Notes: generated from the sequence alone by a model not told the origin. A stretch of DNA of 64,000 nt from Rhodococcus wratislaviensis (GCF_900455735.1 NZ_UAUI01000001.1:620001-684000); one strand, 5' to 3'. Counted from the first letter of the stretch, positions 52,277-61,474 are shown. Translations and numbers: made by a program.

Positions 52277-52383
52277 GCGACACATCCGAGGGCCACGGAT
52301 GTGTCGCGACTCGTCACAACACGGTGCACGCCGTAGCCCGGAACCCCCACAACCGTCACGAGAGCGCACTGCTCTCGTGACGG
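52277..52383. terminator. Two strong hairpins between convergent genes
   Basis: GCGACACATCCG (52277-52288) pairs with CGGATGTGTCGC (52296-52307). Then CCGTCACGAGAGC (52353-52365) pairs perfectly with GCTCTCGTGACGG (52371-52383), a 13-bp stem with a GCACT loop. The first directly follows the DUF4193 stop; the second lies closer to the convergent gene at 52427 and can serve both strands. Confidence 0.75.
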
Positions 52384-52426
52384 TCCTGCCGTGTGCTCCG
52401 GCGCCTCCATCGGACAAGCTCAGCGA

Positions 52427-52666
52427 TCATTCCGGCACGCCGTACTTCTCGATGAGCGGGGCAAGTAGTTCCGCGGCGAGTGGCGCGGTGATGATGTCCT
52501 CGTCGCGTACTTTCGTGACCACCTTGGAGTCGGCGTCGCACGAGATCGGGATGACGAACAGCTGACAAGACTCGTCGACCGCCGGTTCACCGCACAGGCA
52601 CGGAACAAGACCTGGCTCACTGAACACCGGTCGGACAGAAACGGAACTCGAACGTCGCTTCACCAC
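52427..52666 (-). CDS. Small conserved-looking protein with Cys pairs
   Basis: The protein has 79 residues: VKRRSSSVSVRPVFSEPGLV, PCLCGEPAVDESCQLFVIPI, SCDADSKVVTKVRDEDIITA and end LLAPLIEKYGVPE. Three or four Cys (CLC, C, C) could bind a metal. GTG 52666 has GGCGGGGAC upstream. No family recognised, but the codon use is convincing. Confidence 0.6.
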   Translation of the reverse strand: MVKRRSSSVSVRPVFSEPGLVPCLCGEPAVDESCQLFVIPISCDADSKVVTKVRDEDIITAPLAAELLAPLIEKYGVPE

Positions 52667-52802
52667 GTCCCCGCCATGACCCCCACACAGTCCGACAAAC
52701 CAGATCGGCTATCCCGGACCTCGAGGACCGGGTTTGCGCCAAGAGATTCATTGATCAGGAATCGAGAAGCACCTACCCCCGGGCGGCACTAACGTCACTC
52801 GC

Positions 52803-53402
52803 ATGAACATCGAATCCCTCACCCTCGAAACCCCCGACCCCACCACCCTGAAAGCATTCCACGCCGCCCTCGGCGTAGATGAACACATCAGCGCCCGCGA
52901 CACGGACGCACCGACCACCGGCTTCCGCGGTTACACCCTCTCCCTCGTCGTATCCCAGCCGAACATCGTCGACGCCTACGTCGGGGCTGCCCTCGACAAT
53001 GGCGGCACCACAATAAAACCAGCCAAGAAGAGCTTGTGGGGGTACGGCGGCGTCGTGCAGGGCCCCGACGGAGCACTCTGGAAAGTCGCGACATCGTCGA
53101 AGAAGAACACCGGGCCGGCCACCCGGCACATCGAGGACCTCGTCCTGCTGCTCGGCGTCGAAGACGTCAAAATCAGCAAGCAGTTCTACCTCGACCACGG
53201 GCTGGAAGTGACAAGAAGCTTCGGACGCAAATACGTCGAGTTCGCCACCGGCCCGAACGTCAAGCTCGCGCTGTACGGTCGCCGCGCCCTCGCGAAGGAC
53301 GCCGGCGTCTCCCCCGACGGCACGGGCGCCCACCGGATCGCCATCAGCAGCGACGCCGGACCCTTCACCGACCCCGACGGCTTCACATGGCAGACAGTGT
53401 GA
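52803..53402 (+). CDS. VOC-fold (glyoxalase-like) protein
   Basis: The protein has 199 residues in two beta-alpha-beta-beta-beta modules: NIESLTLETPDPTTLKAFHA, GFRGYTLSLVVSQPNIVDAY, SLWGYGGVVQGPDGALWKVA, then a second module HIEDLVLLLGVEDVKISKQF and GRKYVEFATGPNVKLALYGR. Metal ligands are not obvious. Proteins of this type include lactoylglutathione lyases and bleomycin-resistance-like proteins; this one is of unknown function. ATG 52803. Confidence 0.85.
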   Translation: MNIESLTLETPDPTTLKAFHAALGVDEHISARDTDAPTTGFRGYTLSLVVSQPNIVDAYVGAALDNGGTTIKPAKKSLWGYGGVVQGPDGALWKVATSSKKNTGPATRHIEDLVLLLGVEDVKISKQFYLDHGLEVTRSFGRKYVEFATGPNVKLALYGRRALAKDAGVSPDGTGAHRIAISSDAGPFTDPDGFTWQTV

Positions 53403-54009
53403 ACCGGAGAAGTCTTCGGGTCAGGGCGCGACCGAAACGACCTTGCCAACCCGGAGGCCGAATTCCGGGTGCTGTCCCGAGCCAACACTGAAAAACATAT
53501 GTGGCGTGGATCACATCACCGCGATACGACCCGCTGGCGGATCTACCATTTCCTCGCGCCAGTACACACCAAGTACAGGTCGCCGATGCAGTCTCCGCCT
53601 GCCGAATCCTCACTGGCTAGCGAGGATTGGCACACGTCGCTACACCGCGATCCGCCGATTCGGTGGAGAAATTTCAGAATACTGTCAACGCCCGAGGAGA
53701 CTGCCCAGGCACACCACCTAGGTACACCAGCGCGGACCCGGACCGCCCACTCGAGAGCGCCGTTTCCCGGATATCGCATCGCGTAACGAGCGCGATCAGG
53801 GATCGCGCGGCGGTGTCCTGTTGCACGTCCCGGCGAGGCCCGGCCGGAGCGGAGAACACTCCGACCGGGCCGCTTCGGCTCACCGGGGGCTTCACCGCAC
53901 TCCCAAACGATCTCAGGACGCGGACGTCACTGCAGCCGAGAGGTTTCAGATTCCGGCGACACGCGGAGGCCCGGGCTCGACGTCGTCAGCTCGGCCAACA
54001 GCTGCGAAC
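53403..54009. other. No gene; two hairpins
   Basis: No gene is supported. GCGCGATC/GATCGCGC (53790-53808) and GGCCCGGCCGGAG/CTCCGACCGGGCC (53837-53871, one mismatch) form hairpins, probably terminators for the leftward cassette copy 2 or for a lost gene. Confidence 0.45.
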
Positions 54010-54041
54010 CAGGAATCGCGCGGTCCCGGTCCACGCCGTCC

Positions 54042-54320
54042 TCACCCGACACAGATCAGTACACCCACGACCACTACTGCGACCAGCGAGGCACCACCGC
54101 AGATCAGCCACGCCCGCGTTGCGAGCCGCCGCCACTGATCACACCGACCAGCCACCTCCGCGACCGCGACCGACCGCCCCAGGTCCGCATCGGAGTCCCG
54201 CCACTCCGAGAGGCGGCGGGCCTTCGCATCCGCCCGTGCCGCCACACCGAACGAGACGGGGACCACCAACAGCGTAACCACCAGTAGGCCAACCATCGCA
54301 CCCATACCCGTCCCGAGCAT
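54042..54320 (-). CDS. Two-helix small membrane protein, copy 2
   Basis: The 92-residue paralogue of 49568-49846 has five differences (residues 3, 9, 15, 16 and one in TM2). TM1 is VGLLVVTLLVVPVSFGVAA; TM2 is ICGGASLVAVVVVGVLICVG. GGAAGGA lies six bases before ATG 54320. Function unknown. Confidence 0.8.
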   Translation of the reverse strand: MLGTGMGAMVGLLVVTLLVVPVSFGVAARADAKARRLSEWRDSDADLGRSVAVAEVAGRCDQWRRLATRAWLICGGASLVAVVVVGVLICVG

Positions 54321-54476
54321 TTCCGTTCCTTCCACACCACACGACGCCCGTCACAGGCGCCGTTCATCGATCACCCGGACCCACGGGCACAACCCCCGTC
54401 AGCTTTATCGCGGAACTACTGCCTGGCGTTGCACTCCGACTACCGGAACCGGCGAAGGACCACAAGCCGAGCGCGC

Positions 54477-54614
54477 CTACATGCCCGGTACGGGGAACTT
54501 CCCTATGTCCGGGACGATTACGCCGATGCCCAGTCCGGCGCGCTCAACGGTGCCAAAGACTTTGGCACGCAACGCATCCAGCCGTTCGGACCACAACTCA
54601 TTCCCGAGGTCCAC
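54477..54614 (-). CDS. 45-residue peptide, copy 2
   Basis: Residues: MDLGNELWSERLDALRAKVF, then GTVERAGLGIGVIVPDIGK, ending FPVPGM. It aligns with copy 1 over LxALRxxxxGTVxxAGLxxGV and KFPxPG, but charged residues replace the hydrophobic run, so the membrane helix is weakened. GTG 54614 lies 20 bases downstream of the conserved TGTGTTCTAC box. Possibly decaying. Confidence 0.5.
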   Translation of the reverse strand: MDLGNELWSERLDALRAKVFGTVERAGLGIGVIVPDIGKFPVPGM

Positions 54615-54772
54615 GATTCTTCGCAGAAATTGTTGTGTTCTACGTCACAGCATGACGCCTGTTCTTTCGATCCCAAGCATGGCTGCGAGCAACTCGCCGC
54701 CGACTCCCGCCGATCGCAAACTCGCCAGTGCCACCTGATTCACATGCACCGTAAACAGCTCCGAAATTGCAC

Positions 54773-54786
54773 TTACCGGTCGGTAA
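54773..54786. promoter_or_regulatory. TTACCGGTCGGTAA palindrome in cassette copy 2
   Basis: TTACCG-GT-CGGTAA has perfect six-base arms and is conserved (one base different) at 50550-50563. A candidate operator for a TetR-like repressor; no such gene is adjacent. Confidence 0.45.
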
Positions 54787-54820
54787 TGAAGAGGTGCAGG
54801 AATTGGTGCAATGGCATGGA

Positions 54821-54976
54821 TCACACTCTCTGGACTTCCATGCTCCGGCTCACGAAGATCACTAATGCGCCGCTCGTCACTACGTGCGGTTTGTCCGTGT
54901 AGCGCCCCTGCCAGCTGATGCCGATCGTTGGCGGGGGCTGCGCTTGGCTGCGCCACACTATTTCCGGCGTCGACAC
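54821..54976 (-). CDS. 51-residue protein with GISWQGRY core, copy 2
   Basis: GTG 54976 is preceded by AAGGG. Residues STPEIVWRSQAQPPPTIGIS, then WQGRY, VVTSGA and FVSRSMEVQRV. It has exactly the length of copy 1 (50598-50753). Ala/Gln/Pro-rich linker then a beta-like segment; it might be a secreted or surface peptide without a clear signal. Moderate support. Confidence 0.45.
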   Translation of the reverse strand: MSTPEIVWRSQAQPPPTIGISWQGRYTDKPHVVTSGALVIFVSRSMEVQRV

Positions 54977-55239
54977 GGACCCTTCGCCGCTCGGGTCAGC
55001 AGACCGATACGCACGATCACGACGAACTCCTCTGTCGCGGCAAGAAACGGTCGCCCGCGTTCGCGATGGCACCGACCTCGTCGCCGACGCCACCGTTCCG
55101 GTCCGCGAGGCCGCCGCTGACTCGTCGGGTGTGGCCGGGTGGCTGACCCCCTCCGATCCCCAGCCCACGTTTGCCCGGTACGCCGCCGGGGGATGCTGCG
55201 GGGAAGGGCGACCCCGTCGTCGGATCACGCGAGAGAGGC

Positions 55240-56193
55240 ATGTCGATGAACGCTGTCACGACCGGCATCGTCGCCGGTGCCGCGGGCACCACGATGCTCG
55301 ACGCCGTCACCTACCTGGACATGGCGATCCGGGGCCGCCCCGCAAGCACCGTCCCGGAGAAGACGGTCGAGTCCGTTGCATCCGCTCTGGGCGTCGCGAT
55401 ACCGGGACGCGGTGACGCGCTCGCGGCGCGGCGGTCGGCGTTCGGGGCGCTCGGTGGGATCGCCGTCGGAACGGGACTCGGCGTCGCCGCGGCCCTTACC
55501 GGCCGGGCCGGCGCCCACCTGACCCCGACTGCCGGAACGATCGGGATCGGTCTCGCCGCGATGGCAGCCACCGACATCCCGATCGCCCTGCGCGGCATCA
55601 GCGACCCGCGGCAGTGGACCGCCCAGGACTGGCTCAGCGACATCGTGCCGCATCTCGTCTACGGCGCCACCGTCACCACCGTGCTGCGACAGCGGGAAGA
55701 GACCACGGGGCACCGGACCGACCCGGCGGCGGAACGGTCGAGCACCGTCCGGTCGGCCGTGATCGGCGTGGCGAGCGGTCTCCGCAGTTCCACCGGCATC
55801 GCGGCGGCGCTGCTGTCGGGTGCCCCGGGCTCAGTGCACCGGGTCCGCCTCGTTGGCGCGACTGCGCTCGTCGGCGGCGAGCTGGTCGCCGACAAGAACC
55901 CGAACGTACCGTCACGTCTCTCGCCGCCTGCGCTCACCGGACGACTCATCGCAGGCGGCGGGGGCGCCGCGGCGCTTTCCCGCCGCGACCGGGTCGACAC
56001 GGCGTCGGCCCTGATCATCGGGACTGTCGGTGCCCTCGCGGGCTCGTTCGGCGGCGCGTGGTGGCGGCAGTGGGCCGGTAGGCGGATGCCGGACTGGCAG
56101 GCCGCGCTCGCGGAGGATGCTGTGGCGCTCACGATGGCGGCGGCTGCACTTCGTCGTCCCGCGCTGTCGTCGTCGGTCAGCGCATCGAGGTAA
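55240..56193 (+). CDS. Polytopic membrane protein of unknown function
   Basis: The protein has 317 residues. The N-half (1-150) contains VAGAAGTTMLDAVTYLDMAI, ALGGIAVGTGLGVAAALTG and IGIGLAAMAATDIPIALRG. The C-half (160-310) resembles DUF4126-like proteins: GVASGLRSSTGIAAALLSGA, GATALVGGELVADKNPNVPS, LIAGGGGAAALSRR and ALIIGTVGALAGSFGGAWW. It may be a fusion of two small membrane modules. ATG 55240 follows GAGAGAGGC. Function unknown. Confidence 0.78.
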   Translation: MSMNAVTTGIVAGAAGTTMLDAVTYLDMAIRGRPASTVPEKTVESVASALGVAIPGRGDALAARRSAFGALGGIAVGTGLGVAAALTGRAGAHLTPTAGTIGIGLAAMAATDIPIALRGISDPRQWTAQDWLSDIVPHLVYGATVTTVLRQREETTGHRTDPAAERSSTVRSAVIGVASGLRSSTGIAAALLSGAPGSVHRVRLVGATALVGGELVADKNPNVPSRLSPPALTGRLIAGGGGAAALSRRDRVDTASALIIGTVGALAGSFGGAWWRQWAGRRMPDWQAALAEDAVALTMAAAALRRPALSSSVSASR

Positions 56194-56250
56194 CCCCGCG
56201 CCCGGGGCTGGATAGACCGCACAATTCTCCGTCATCGCTCGACCCGAGGT

Positions 56251-56280
56251 TGCGTTGTCCCCCGGATGGGGGACAACGCA
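56251..56280. terminator. 13-bp perfect hairpin
   Basis: TGCGTTGTCCCCC (56251-56263) and GGGGGACAACGCA (56268-56280) with a GGAT loop, 58 bases after the membrane protein gene. Strong intrinsic terminator candidate. Confidence 0.7.
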
Positions 56281-56492
56281 TTCATCCCTCGGTGTGCCCG
56301 GCTGGCGGACAGACGTCCGAGCTGCGGTGAGTCATCGTTATCAGGCGCCGGAAACATTCCGACGCAAACCAACCAGGGCTCCGGGACGCGAGAGCGGTGC
56401 AAACACGGGACACCGTCACACTCACCCGAAGGCCACACGCCACATGCGGTACCCAACCTTTCTCACCTTCTACAGCCGACCAAAGGAGCACC

Positions 56493-57923
56493 ATGGAGAA
56501 CACCCGGAAGTTGTACATCGACGGCGAGTGGGTCGACCCGATCGGCACGGACACGCTCGACGTCGTCAACCCTGCGACGGAGCACACCGTCGCCACTATC
56601 GCACTGGGCGACGAGAAGGACGTCGACCGCGCCGTCACGGCCGCCCGCAGAGCCTTCGACAGTTATGGCTCGACGACACGTACCGATCGGATTGCGTTAC
56701 TGGATCGGGTAATCGAGGTCTATGGGCGGCGAATGGGCGACCTTGCGTCGACGATCACCCAGGAAATGGGCGCACCGACTTCACTGGCCACGACCGCTCA
56801 GGCACCGTCCGGCTTGGTGCACCTCACCGCGGCCGTCGATGCGCTCCGTGAGTTCGAATTCGAGGAGAAGGTCGGCACGACAACGGTCGTGCACGAGCCG
56901 ATCGGTGTCTGTGCGTTCATCACACCCTGGAACTGGCCTGTCAATCAGATCGCCGCGAAGGTTGCGCCGGCGCTGGCCGCGGGCTGCACGATGGTGTTGA
57001 AGCCGTCCGAGATCGCGCCACTCAATGCGATCATCTTCGCGGAGATACTTCATGAGGCAGGTGTCCCTGCCGGTGTATTCAACCTCGTCCAGGGTGACGG
57101 ACCTACCGTCGGAGCCGCACTGTCGATGCACCCCGACATCGACATGGTGTCGTTCACCGGATCTACCCGTGCCGGCATCGAGGTCGCTCGCAACGCTGCG
57201 ACAACGGTCAAACGCGTCGCCCAGGAGCTCGGCGGCAAGTCGGCGAACATTGTGCTGGACGACGCGGACTTCGACGAAGTCATCACCCGAGACGTGCTGG
57301 GTGTGGTGGTCAATTCGGGCCAGTCCTGTAACGCAGGTTCGCGCATTCTGGTTCCGTCGGACCGCATGGACGAAGCGATCGCGATCGCGAAAGCCGCTAC
57401 CGCGTCGATCGTGGTCGGACAACCCGAGTCCGAGGGGACGACCGTGGGTCCGCTGGTGTCACAGGCACAGTTCGACAAGGTGCAGCGCCTGATCCAGACC
57501 GGCATCGATGAGGGCGGCACGCTCGTCGCTGGTGGGGTCGGTCGCCCAGCGGGACTGTCCACCGGCTACTTCGTCCGGCCTACCGTCTTTGCGGACGTGA
57601 CGAACGATATGACCATCGCGCGAGAGGAGATCTTCGGCCCGGTCATGATGTTGATCGGCTACGAGGACGAGGCCGACGCAATCCGCATCGCGAACGACAC
57701 CGCCTATGGGCTGTCCGGGATGGTCTCGTCGAGTGATCCGGAGCGCGCGCGGAAGGTCGCCAGGAAGCTGCGGACGGGAACGGTTCATCTCAATGGTGCC
57801 CCGCTGGTGTTCGATGCGCCGTTCGGCGGGTACAAGCAGTCCGGCAACGGCCGAGAGTTCGGCAAGTTCGGCCTGATGGAGTACCTCGAGGCCAAGGCGA
57901 TCTTCGGCGACACCGAAGAATGA
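56493..57923 (+). CDS. NAD(P)+-dependent aldehyde dehydrogenase
   Basis: The protein has 476 residues, full-length. LYIDGEWVDPIGTDTLDVVN at the start, GVCAFITPWNWPVNQ (oxyanion Asn), KPSEIAPLNAIIF, the general base in ELGGKSANIVLDD and catalytic Cys in VNSGQSCNAGSRILVP, then PTVFADVTNDMTIAREEIFG and YKQSGNGREFGKFG. It oxidises an aldehyde to an acid, likely in a catabolic pathway with the neighbouring transporter and CoA ligase. AAAGGAG lies six bases before ATG 56493. Confidence 0.92.
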   Translation: MENTRKLYIDGEWVDPIGTDTLDVVNPATEHTVATIALGDEKDVDRAVTAARRAFDSYGSTTRTDRIALLDRVIEVYGRRMGDLASTITQEMGAPTSLATTAQAPSGLVHLTAAVDALREFEFEEKVGTTTVVHEPIGVCAFITPWNWPVNQIAAKVAPALAAGCTMVLKPSEIAPLNAIIFAEILHEAGVPAGVFNLVQGDGPTVGAALSMHPDIDMVSFTGSTRAGIEVARNAATTVKRVAQELGGKSANIVLDDADFDEVITRDVLGVVVNSGQSCNAGSRILVPSDRMDEAIAIAKAATASIVVGQPESEGTTVGPLVSQAQFDKVQRLIQTGIDEGGTLVAGGVGRPAGLSTGYFVRPTVFADVTNDMTIAREEIFGPVMMLIGYEDEADAIRIANDTAYGLSGMVSSSDPERARKVARKLRTGTVHLNGAPLVFDAPFGGYKQSGNGREFGKFGLMEYLEAKAIFGDTEE

Positions 57924-58101
57924 TTGCCCCGGCGGGGTTCTCGCGGCGAAAGGTTGATGCTCGGCGTCGCCGGTCCTGCCCGACGCCCGCCGGCGTTGCG
58001 TATGGACGCGGCGGTGTCGGGCTGGTCGGTTGTCGTACAACTAGATTCGTCCGTGAAGGCGGGCCGTCGGCACGAAATCAAGAAGAGACGGGAGACCGAT
58101 C

Positions 58102-58599
58102 GTGAATGCGGTCATGTGGATGGGCGTGGCCGGAATAGTCGGCACTGCGGTCTCACCGTGGATCACCGAACGCCTGCGCAGCAGGAATGCGCGCCGAGAC
58201 CAACTCGTGAAGCTGCGGCTCGCGATCTACGCCGACCTGCTGAGAATGACAGCTCGCCTCGCGGCCACCGCAACGACATCGGCTGCATCGCACCCGAATG
58301 ATGCGGGGCAGATCGGCGGCGACGGTTTCGATTCCCTGCTCGGCCAGGCGCAGGTCGTGGCCAGCGATGACGTCTACCGACGACTCAACGAACTGTCGCA
58401 GCTCACGGAAACGTTCAACCGGCACCTCGTGACGGCCGAGCAACGCCCGGTCTTTCCCCATCGGCAACACCTGCACGATGGCGCACTGAACGACCCGTTG
58501 CGCCTGCAGCATCGGAGAACACTGACCGATATCGCCGGCGGTATCGCGGTGGCTCACGGGAGAGTCCAGGACGCGATCCGCCACGAGATGAACCGGTGA
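58102..58599 (+). CDS. Hypothetical protein with N-terminal membrane anchor
   Basis: The protein has 165 residues. Residues 5-20 (MWMGVAGIVGTAVSPWI) could anchor it; the rest is helical with many Arg/His: QLVKLRLAIYADLLRMTARL, DVYRRLNELSQLTETFNRHL, RTLTDIAGGIAVAHGRVQDA. No family known to me. GTG 58102 has GGGAG upstream. It sits between the dehydrogenase and the PucR gene, transcribed in line with the former. Confidence 0.65.
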   Translation: MNAVMWMGVAGIVGTAVSPWITERLRSRNARRDQLVKLRLAIYADLLRMTARLAATATTSAASHPNDAGQIGGDGFDSLLGQAQVVASDDVYRRLNELSQLTETFNRHLVTAEQRPVFPHRQHLHDGALNDPLRLQHRRTLTDIAGGIAVAHGRVQDAIRHEMNR

Positions 58600-58734
58600 C
58601 GGTGCTCGATCGCATCCCGTCGCGGCAGACGTCGGTCACATCGCCGCCCCGCTCGAATCCATTCCGCTGCGCATCGAGAGGGCGTCCAGTTCGGAGTGCG
58701 AGAGTAGAGCTCTTCGAGAGCGATCCACCTGCCG

Positions 58735-59973
58735 CTACGCCCCGGGTAGGTTCAGGTTCGCCAGGGTGAGTGCCGATCCGAGCAGCATCAGGGCCCGCGA
58801 GGATCGCGGGTCGGTGCCGGTGAGATCGGCTATCTTGGCGAGCCGGTTGTCGATGGTGTTGGGATGGACCTGCAGCACCCGCGCGGTGCGCCTGCGATTG
58901 AAGTCGTTGTCGAAGTACAGCTGCAGTGTCTCGACGAGTTCGGGGAACGGTGTCAGTGGCTCGATGACCCGAAGTAGCGAGGTTCGCGCATCGGTGGGCT
59001 GTGCCAGTTGGTATTCGACCAGGAGGTTGTCCAGCACGCCGAGCGCACCGGGATCATTGCGTGCGCGGACCAGGTTGAGCAAGTTCCGCGCCAGCGCGGC
59101 CGCGCGCGGAAGATCGGCGGTCGCTGCGGCCGCGGATACCCCGCCTCGTACAGTCGCGCCGGCGACGGCCTCGAGCCTGGGCATCATCGCCTGGATCGTG
59201 GTGAGCCAGGCGGTGCTCGGGCCGGGGTCGGCCGGTATGAGGACCATGCCCTCGTCGCGTTCGAGCGCGGCAAGGACGTCACCGCCGAGGAAGCGCCGGA
59301 TCTCCTGCTGGACTCGTCGCGCCTTGCGTCGACCGGCGATACGCCGCCCGACTTCGTCTGCTGCCGGCTCGGCGGGGTGCTCACCCAGGTGGAGCGCGAG
59401 GACGACGTAGGCCGGAGCGACCCGGGTGCCGAGTCGTTGCGCCAATTCGGCGCCCGGCCCCCCGGAGATCAATTCCCGGACGAGGTCGCGGGCGGCTTCG
59501 CGGGTCTCGGTTCCTACCGCCTCGAACTCCTGTTGGTGCGCATCGGACACCGTGTAGACGGCCCGGCGTGCCTGCGCGAACATGCCCTCCAGGAGGGCGC
59601 CCACTCCGGCGGAGTCAGCTGCCGACACTTCACTGAGGACGGCTTGGCAGATCATGTCGACGATCATCAGATAGGAGTCGACGAGATCCGTTACGGGTAG
59701 TCCGTCCTCGGCACGATCCTGTGCGGCTGCCGCAAGGGTATCGAGCTGTGTTTGTGCGTCCTCGTTAGCGCCCGCGGCTCCGCGCAGGAGGAACTGGCCG
59801 AAGATCCGGCAGTTACGCGCCATCACCGGATAGACGTGTTCGGTGGTGAATCCTTCGCCGTAGTGCGGCGAGCTCTGCGCGTACCGCTCCACCGCTTGCG
59901 CCGAGATTTCGGGGAGACGGCGTTCCGCTCGCCCGAGCGCTGCGAGCAGCTGCGGCGGGAGTGGTTGTGACAT
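58735..59973 (-). CDS. PucR/CdaR-type transcriptional regulator
   Basis: The protein has 412 residues. The N-terminal helical sensor (1-180) and GGDEF-like middle (200-300) precede the PucR C-terminal HTH: LVETLQLYFDNDFNRRRTAR, VLQVHPNTIDNRLAKIADLT. PucR regulators activate catabolic genes in response to a metabolite. It is divergent from the MFS gene at 60091, with a palindrome over its start. Likely target: the MFS-CoA ligase operon. Confidence 0.88.
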   Translation of the reverse strand: MSQPLPPQLLAALGRAERRLPEISAQAVERYAQSSPHYGEGFTTEHVYPVMARNCRIFGQFLLRGAAGANEDAQTQLDTLAAAAQDRAEDGLPVTDLVDSYLMIVDMICQAVLSEVSAADSAGVGALLEGMFAQARRAVYTVSDAHQQEFEAVGTETREAARDLVRELISGGPGAELAQRLGTRVAPAYVVLALHLGEHPAEPAADEVGRRIAGRRKARRVQQEIRRFLGGDVLAALERDEGMVLIPADPGPSTAWLTTIQAMMPRLEAVAGATVRGGVSAAAATADLPRAAALARNLLNLVRARNDPGALGVLDNLLVEYQLAQPTDARTSLLRVIEPLTPFPELVETLQLYFDNDFNRRRTARVLQVHPNTIDNRLAKIADLTGTDPRSSRALMLLGSALTLANLNLPGA

Positions 59974-59979
59974 GTCACA
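59966..59979. promoter_or_regulatory. TGTGACATGTCACA palindrome over the PucR start
   Basis: A perfect 14-base palindrome covers the PucR ATG (59971-59973 complement). A bound regulator would block translation initiation or transcription of the gene. It is near the divergent MFS promoter. Confidence 0.4.
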
Positions 59980-60090
59980 CCACCATAGTCGCGTCGGTGT
60001 GGAAAGCGGTGATTGTTCCGGGGATCGGCCGGTCGGAGACTGGATACATTCCCCAGTTCGATGAGAGCTGGATCACAAGGGAGGCTGAAC

Positions 60091-61419
60091 GTGTCGATTG
60101 GTGAAATCGAGTCCCGGCGTCAGGCGAAGGCAGCGCCCACCGCGCCGTCGACGCGACGGGCGTGGCTGGTGACAGGTCTGCTGTTCGTCTTCATGTTGAT
60201 CAATTTCGCGGACAAGGCGGTCATGGGGCTCGCAGCGAAGCCGATGAGTGAGACGTTTGGACTCGATTCTGCCGAATACGGGCACGTCGCGAGCAGCTTC
60301 TTTCTGCTCTTCAGCATCTCCGCCGTGGTGATCGGCGTCCTCGCGAACCGCGTGCCCACTCGATGGTTGCTGGTGGGTCTCGCGGTGGTGTGGTCGCTCT
60401 CGCAGGCGCCGATGATCTGGACGACGTCGATCGGGGTGTTGTTCGCGTCGCGAATCGTGCTCGGCGCGGCGGAGGGCCCGGCATTCGGCCTCGCCAACCA
60501 CTCGCTACACAAGTGGTTCGTCGACAGCCGGCGACAGTTGCCGAGCAGCGTCCTCGCGCTGGGAAGCAGCGTAGGCACCTTGCTGGCAGCCCCGGCGCTG
60601 ACGTGGGTGATAGTCCACCTCGGCTGGAGGGAAGCCTTCGCCGCCGTCGCGATCCTGGGACTGGTGTGGTGCGCCGCGTGGGCCCTCCTCGTGCGGAGCG
60701 AGGGACCCTACGGAGCCGAAGCGGCACCCGCACCGGCCGAGCCCGAGCCAGACGCCGCAATCGAGTATCACACCAGCTACTGGCGGATCTTCCTCTCCGG
60801 CACCAGCATCGGCAGCCTCGCGCTCGGCTTCGCGGCCTATTTCGGGTTGGCCATCTCGGTGGCCTGGCTGCCGCGCTTCCTCCAGGAATCCCGCGGATTC
60901 TCGATGACCGGGGCCGGAAACGCCACGGCCGTGTTCTGGGCCGTCGCAGGACTGTTCATCCTCGGGACCGGGATACTCTCGCAGCGCCTCACCGTGGCCG
61001 GAATCACGACGACATGGTCACGGGGAATGCTCAGTGCAGCAATGGTATTCGGCGGCGGCGTGTGCACTCTTGCCGGCGTGATGGTGCACTCACCGATCGG
61101 CAGCCTGATCCTGCTCATGATCGGGCTCGGAGCGCCGACGTCGGTATTCGCGATCACGCAGACCCTCGCCGGCGAGATCGCACCGGTTCGTCAGCGCGGC
61201 GCGGTGCTCGGTGTCGGCGTCGGAATTTCGACGCTCGCGGGAGTCATCGCACCCACCGTGATGGGTAACCTGCTCGAGTCCGCCTCCGACACCTCGGCCG
61301 GCTACAACAACGGGTTCGCGGTGGTGGCCATGGTCTGCGTCGCCGCCGCACTGGTCGGCGCGACTCTCATCCGCCCCGGACGCGACGCGGCGCGCCTGCG
61401 GACGACCTCCTCCTCGTAA
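60091..61419 (+). CDS. MFS transporter (ACS/organic-acid type)
   Basis: The protein has 442 residues and 12 helices. AWLVTGLLFVFMLINFADKA at TM1, then the anion:cation symporter-like signature VLGAAEGPAFGLANHSLHKW in helix 4-5. A hydrophilic central loop (APAPAEPEPDAAIEYH) separates the halves. This suits uptake of a carboxylate or aromatic acid. GTG 60091 has AAGGGAGG upstream. It starts the operon with the CoA ligase. Confidence 0.9.
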   Translation: MSIGEIESRRQAKAAPTAPSTRRAWLVTGLLFVFMLINFADKAVMGLAAKPMSETFGLDSAEYGHVASSFFLLFSISAVVIGVLANRVPTRWLLVGLAVVWSLSQAPMIWTTSIGVLFASRIVLGAAEGPAFGLANHSLHKWFVDSRRQLPSSVLALGSSVGTLLAAPALTWVIVHLGWREAFAAVAILGLVWCAAWALLVRSEGPYGAEAAPAPAEPEPDAAIEYHTSYWRIFLSGTSIGSLALGFAAYFGLAISVAWLPRFLQESRGFSMTGAGNATAVFWAVAGLFILGTGILSQRLTVAGITTTWSRGMLSAAMVFGGGVCTLAGVMVHSPIGSLILLMIGLGAPTSVFAITQTLAGEIAPVRQRGAVLGVGVGISTLAGVIAPTVMGNLLESASDTSAGYNNGFAVVAMVCVAAALVGATLIRPGRDAARLRTTSSS

Positions 61420-61474
61420 AGCCCATTCTTGCGCACTGCATCCACCGTCCCCACCATTCGAAAGGGCCACTGCT

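Larger units (their letters stand above)
54010..54985. repeat. Small-protein cassette, copy 2
   Basis: Co-linear with 49540-50760, about 4.4 kb away. It holds the same three leftward genes (54821-54976, 54477-54614, 54042-54320). The 92-residue gene block is almost identical at DNA level, while the rest is visibly diverged, so the copies have not evolved evenly. Confidence 0.85.

Noticed and set aside
54918..55415. Rightward frame crossing cassette copy 2
   Set aside because: It overlaps the start of the 55240 membrane protein gene and is not matched by a continuous frame in copy 1, where a conserved stop interrupts it.
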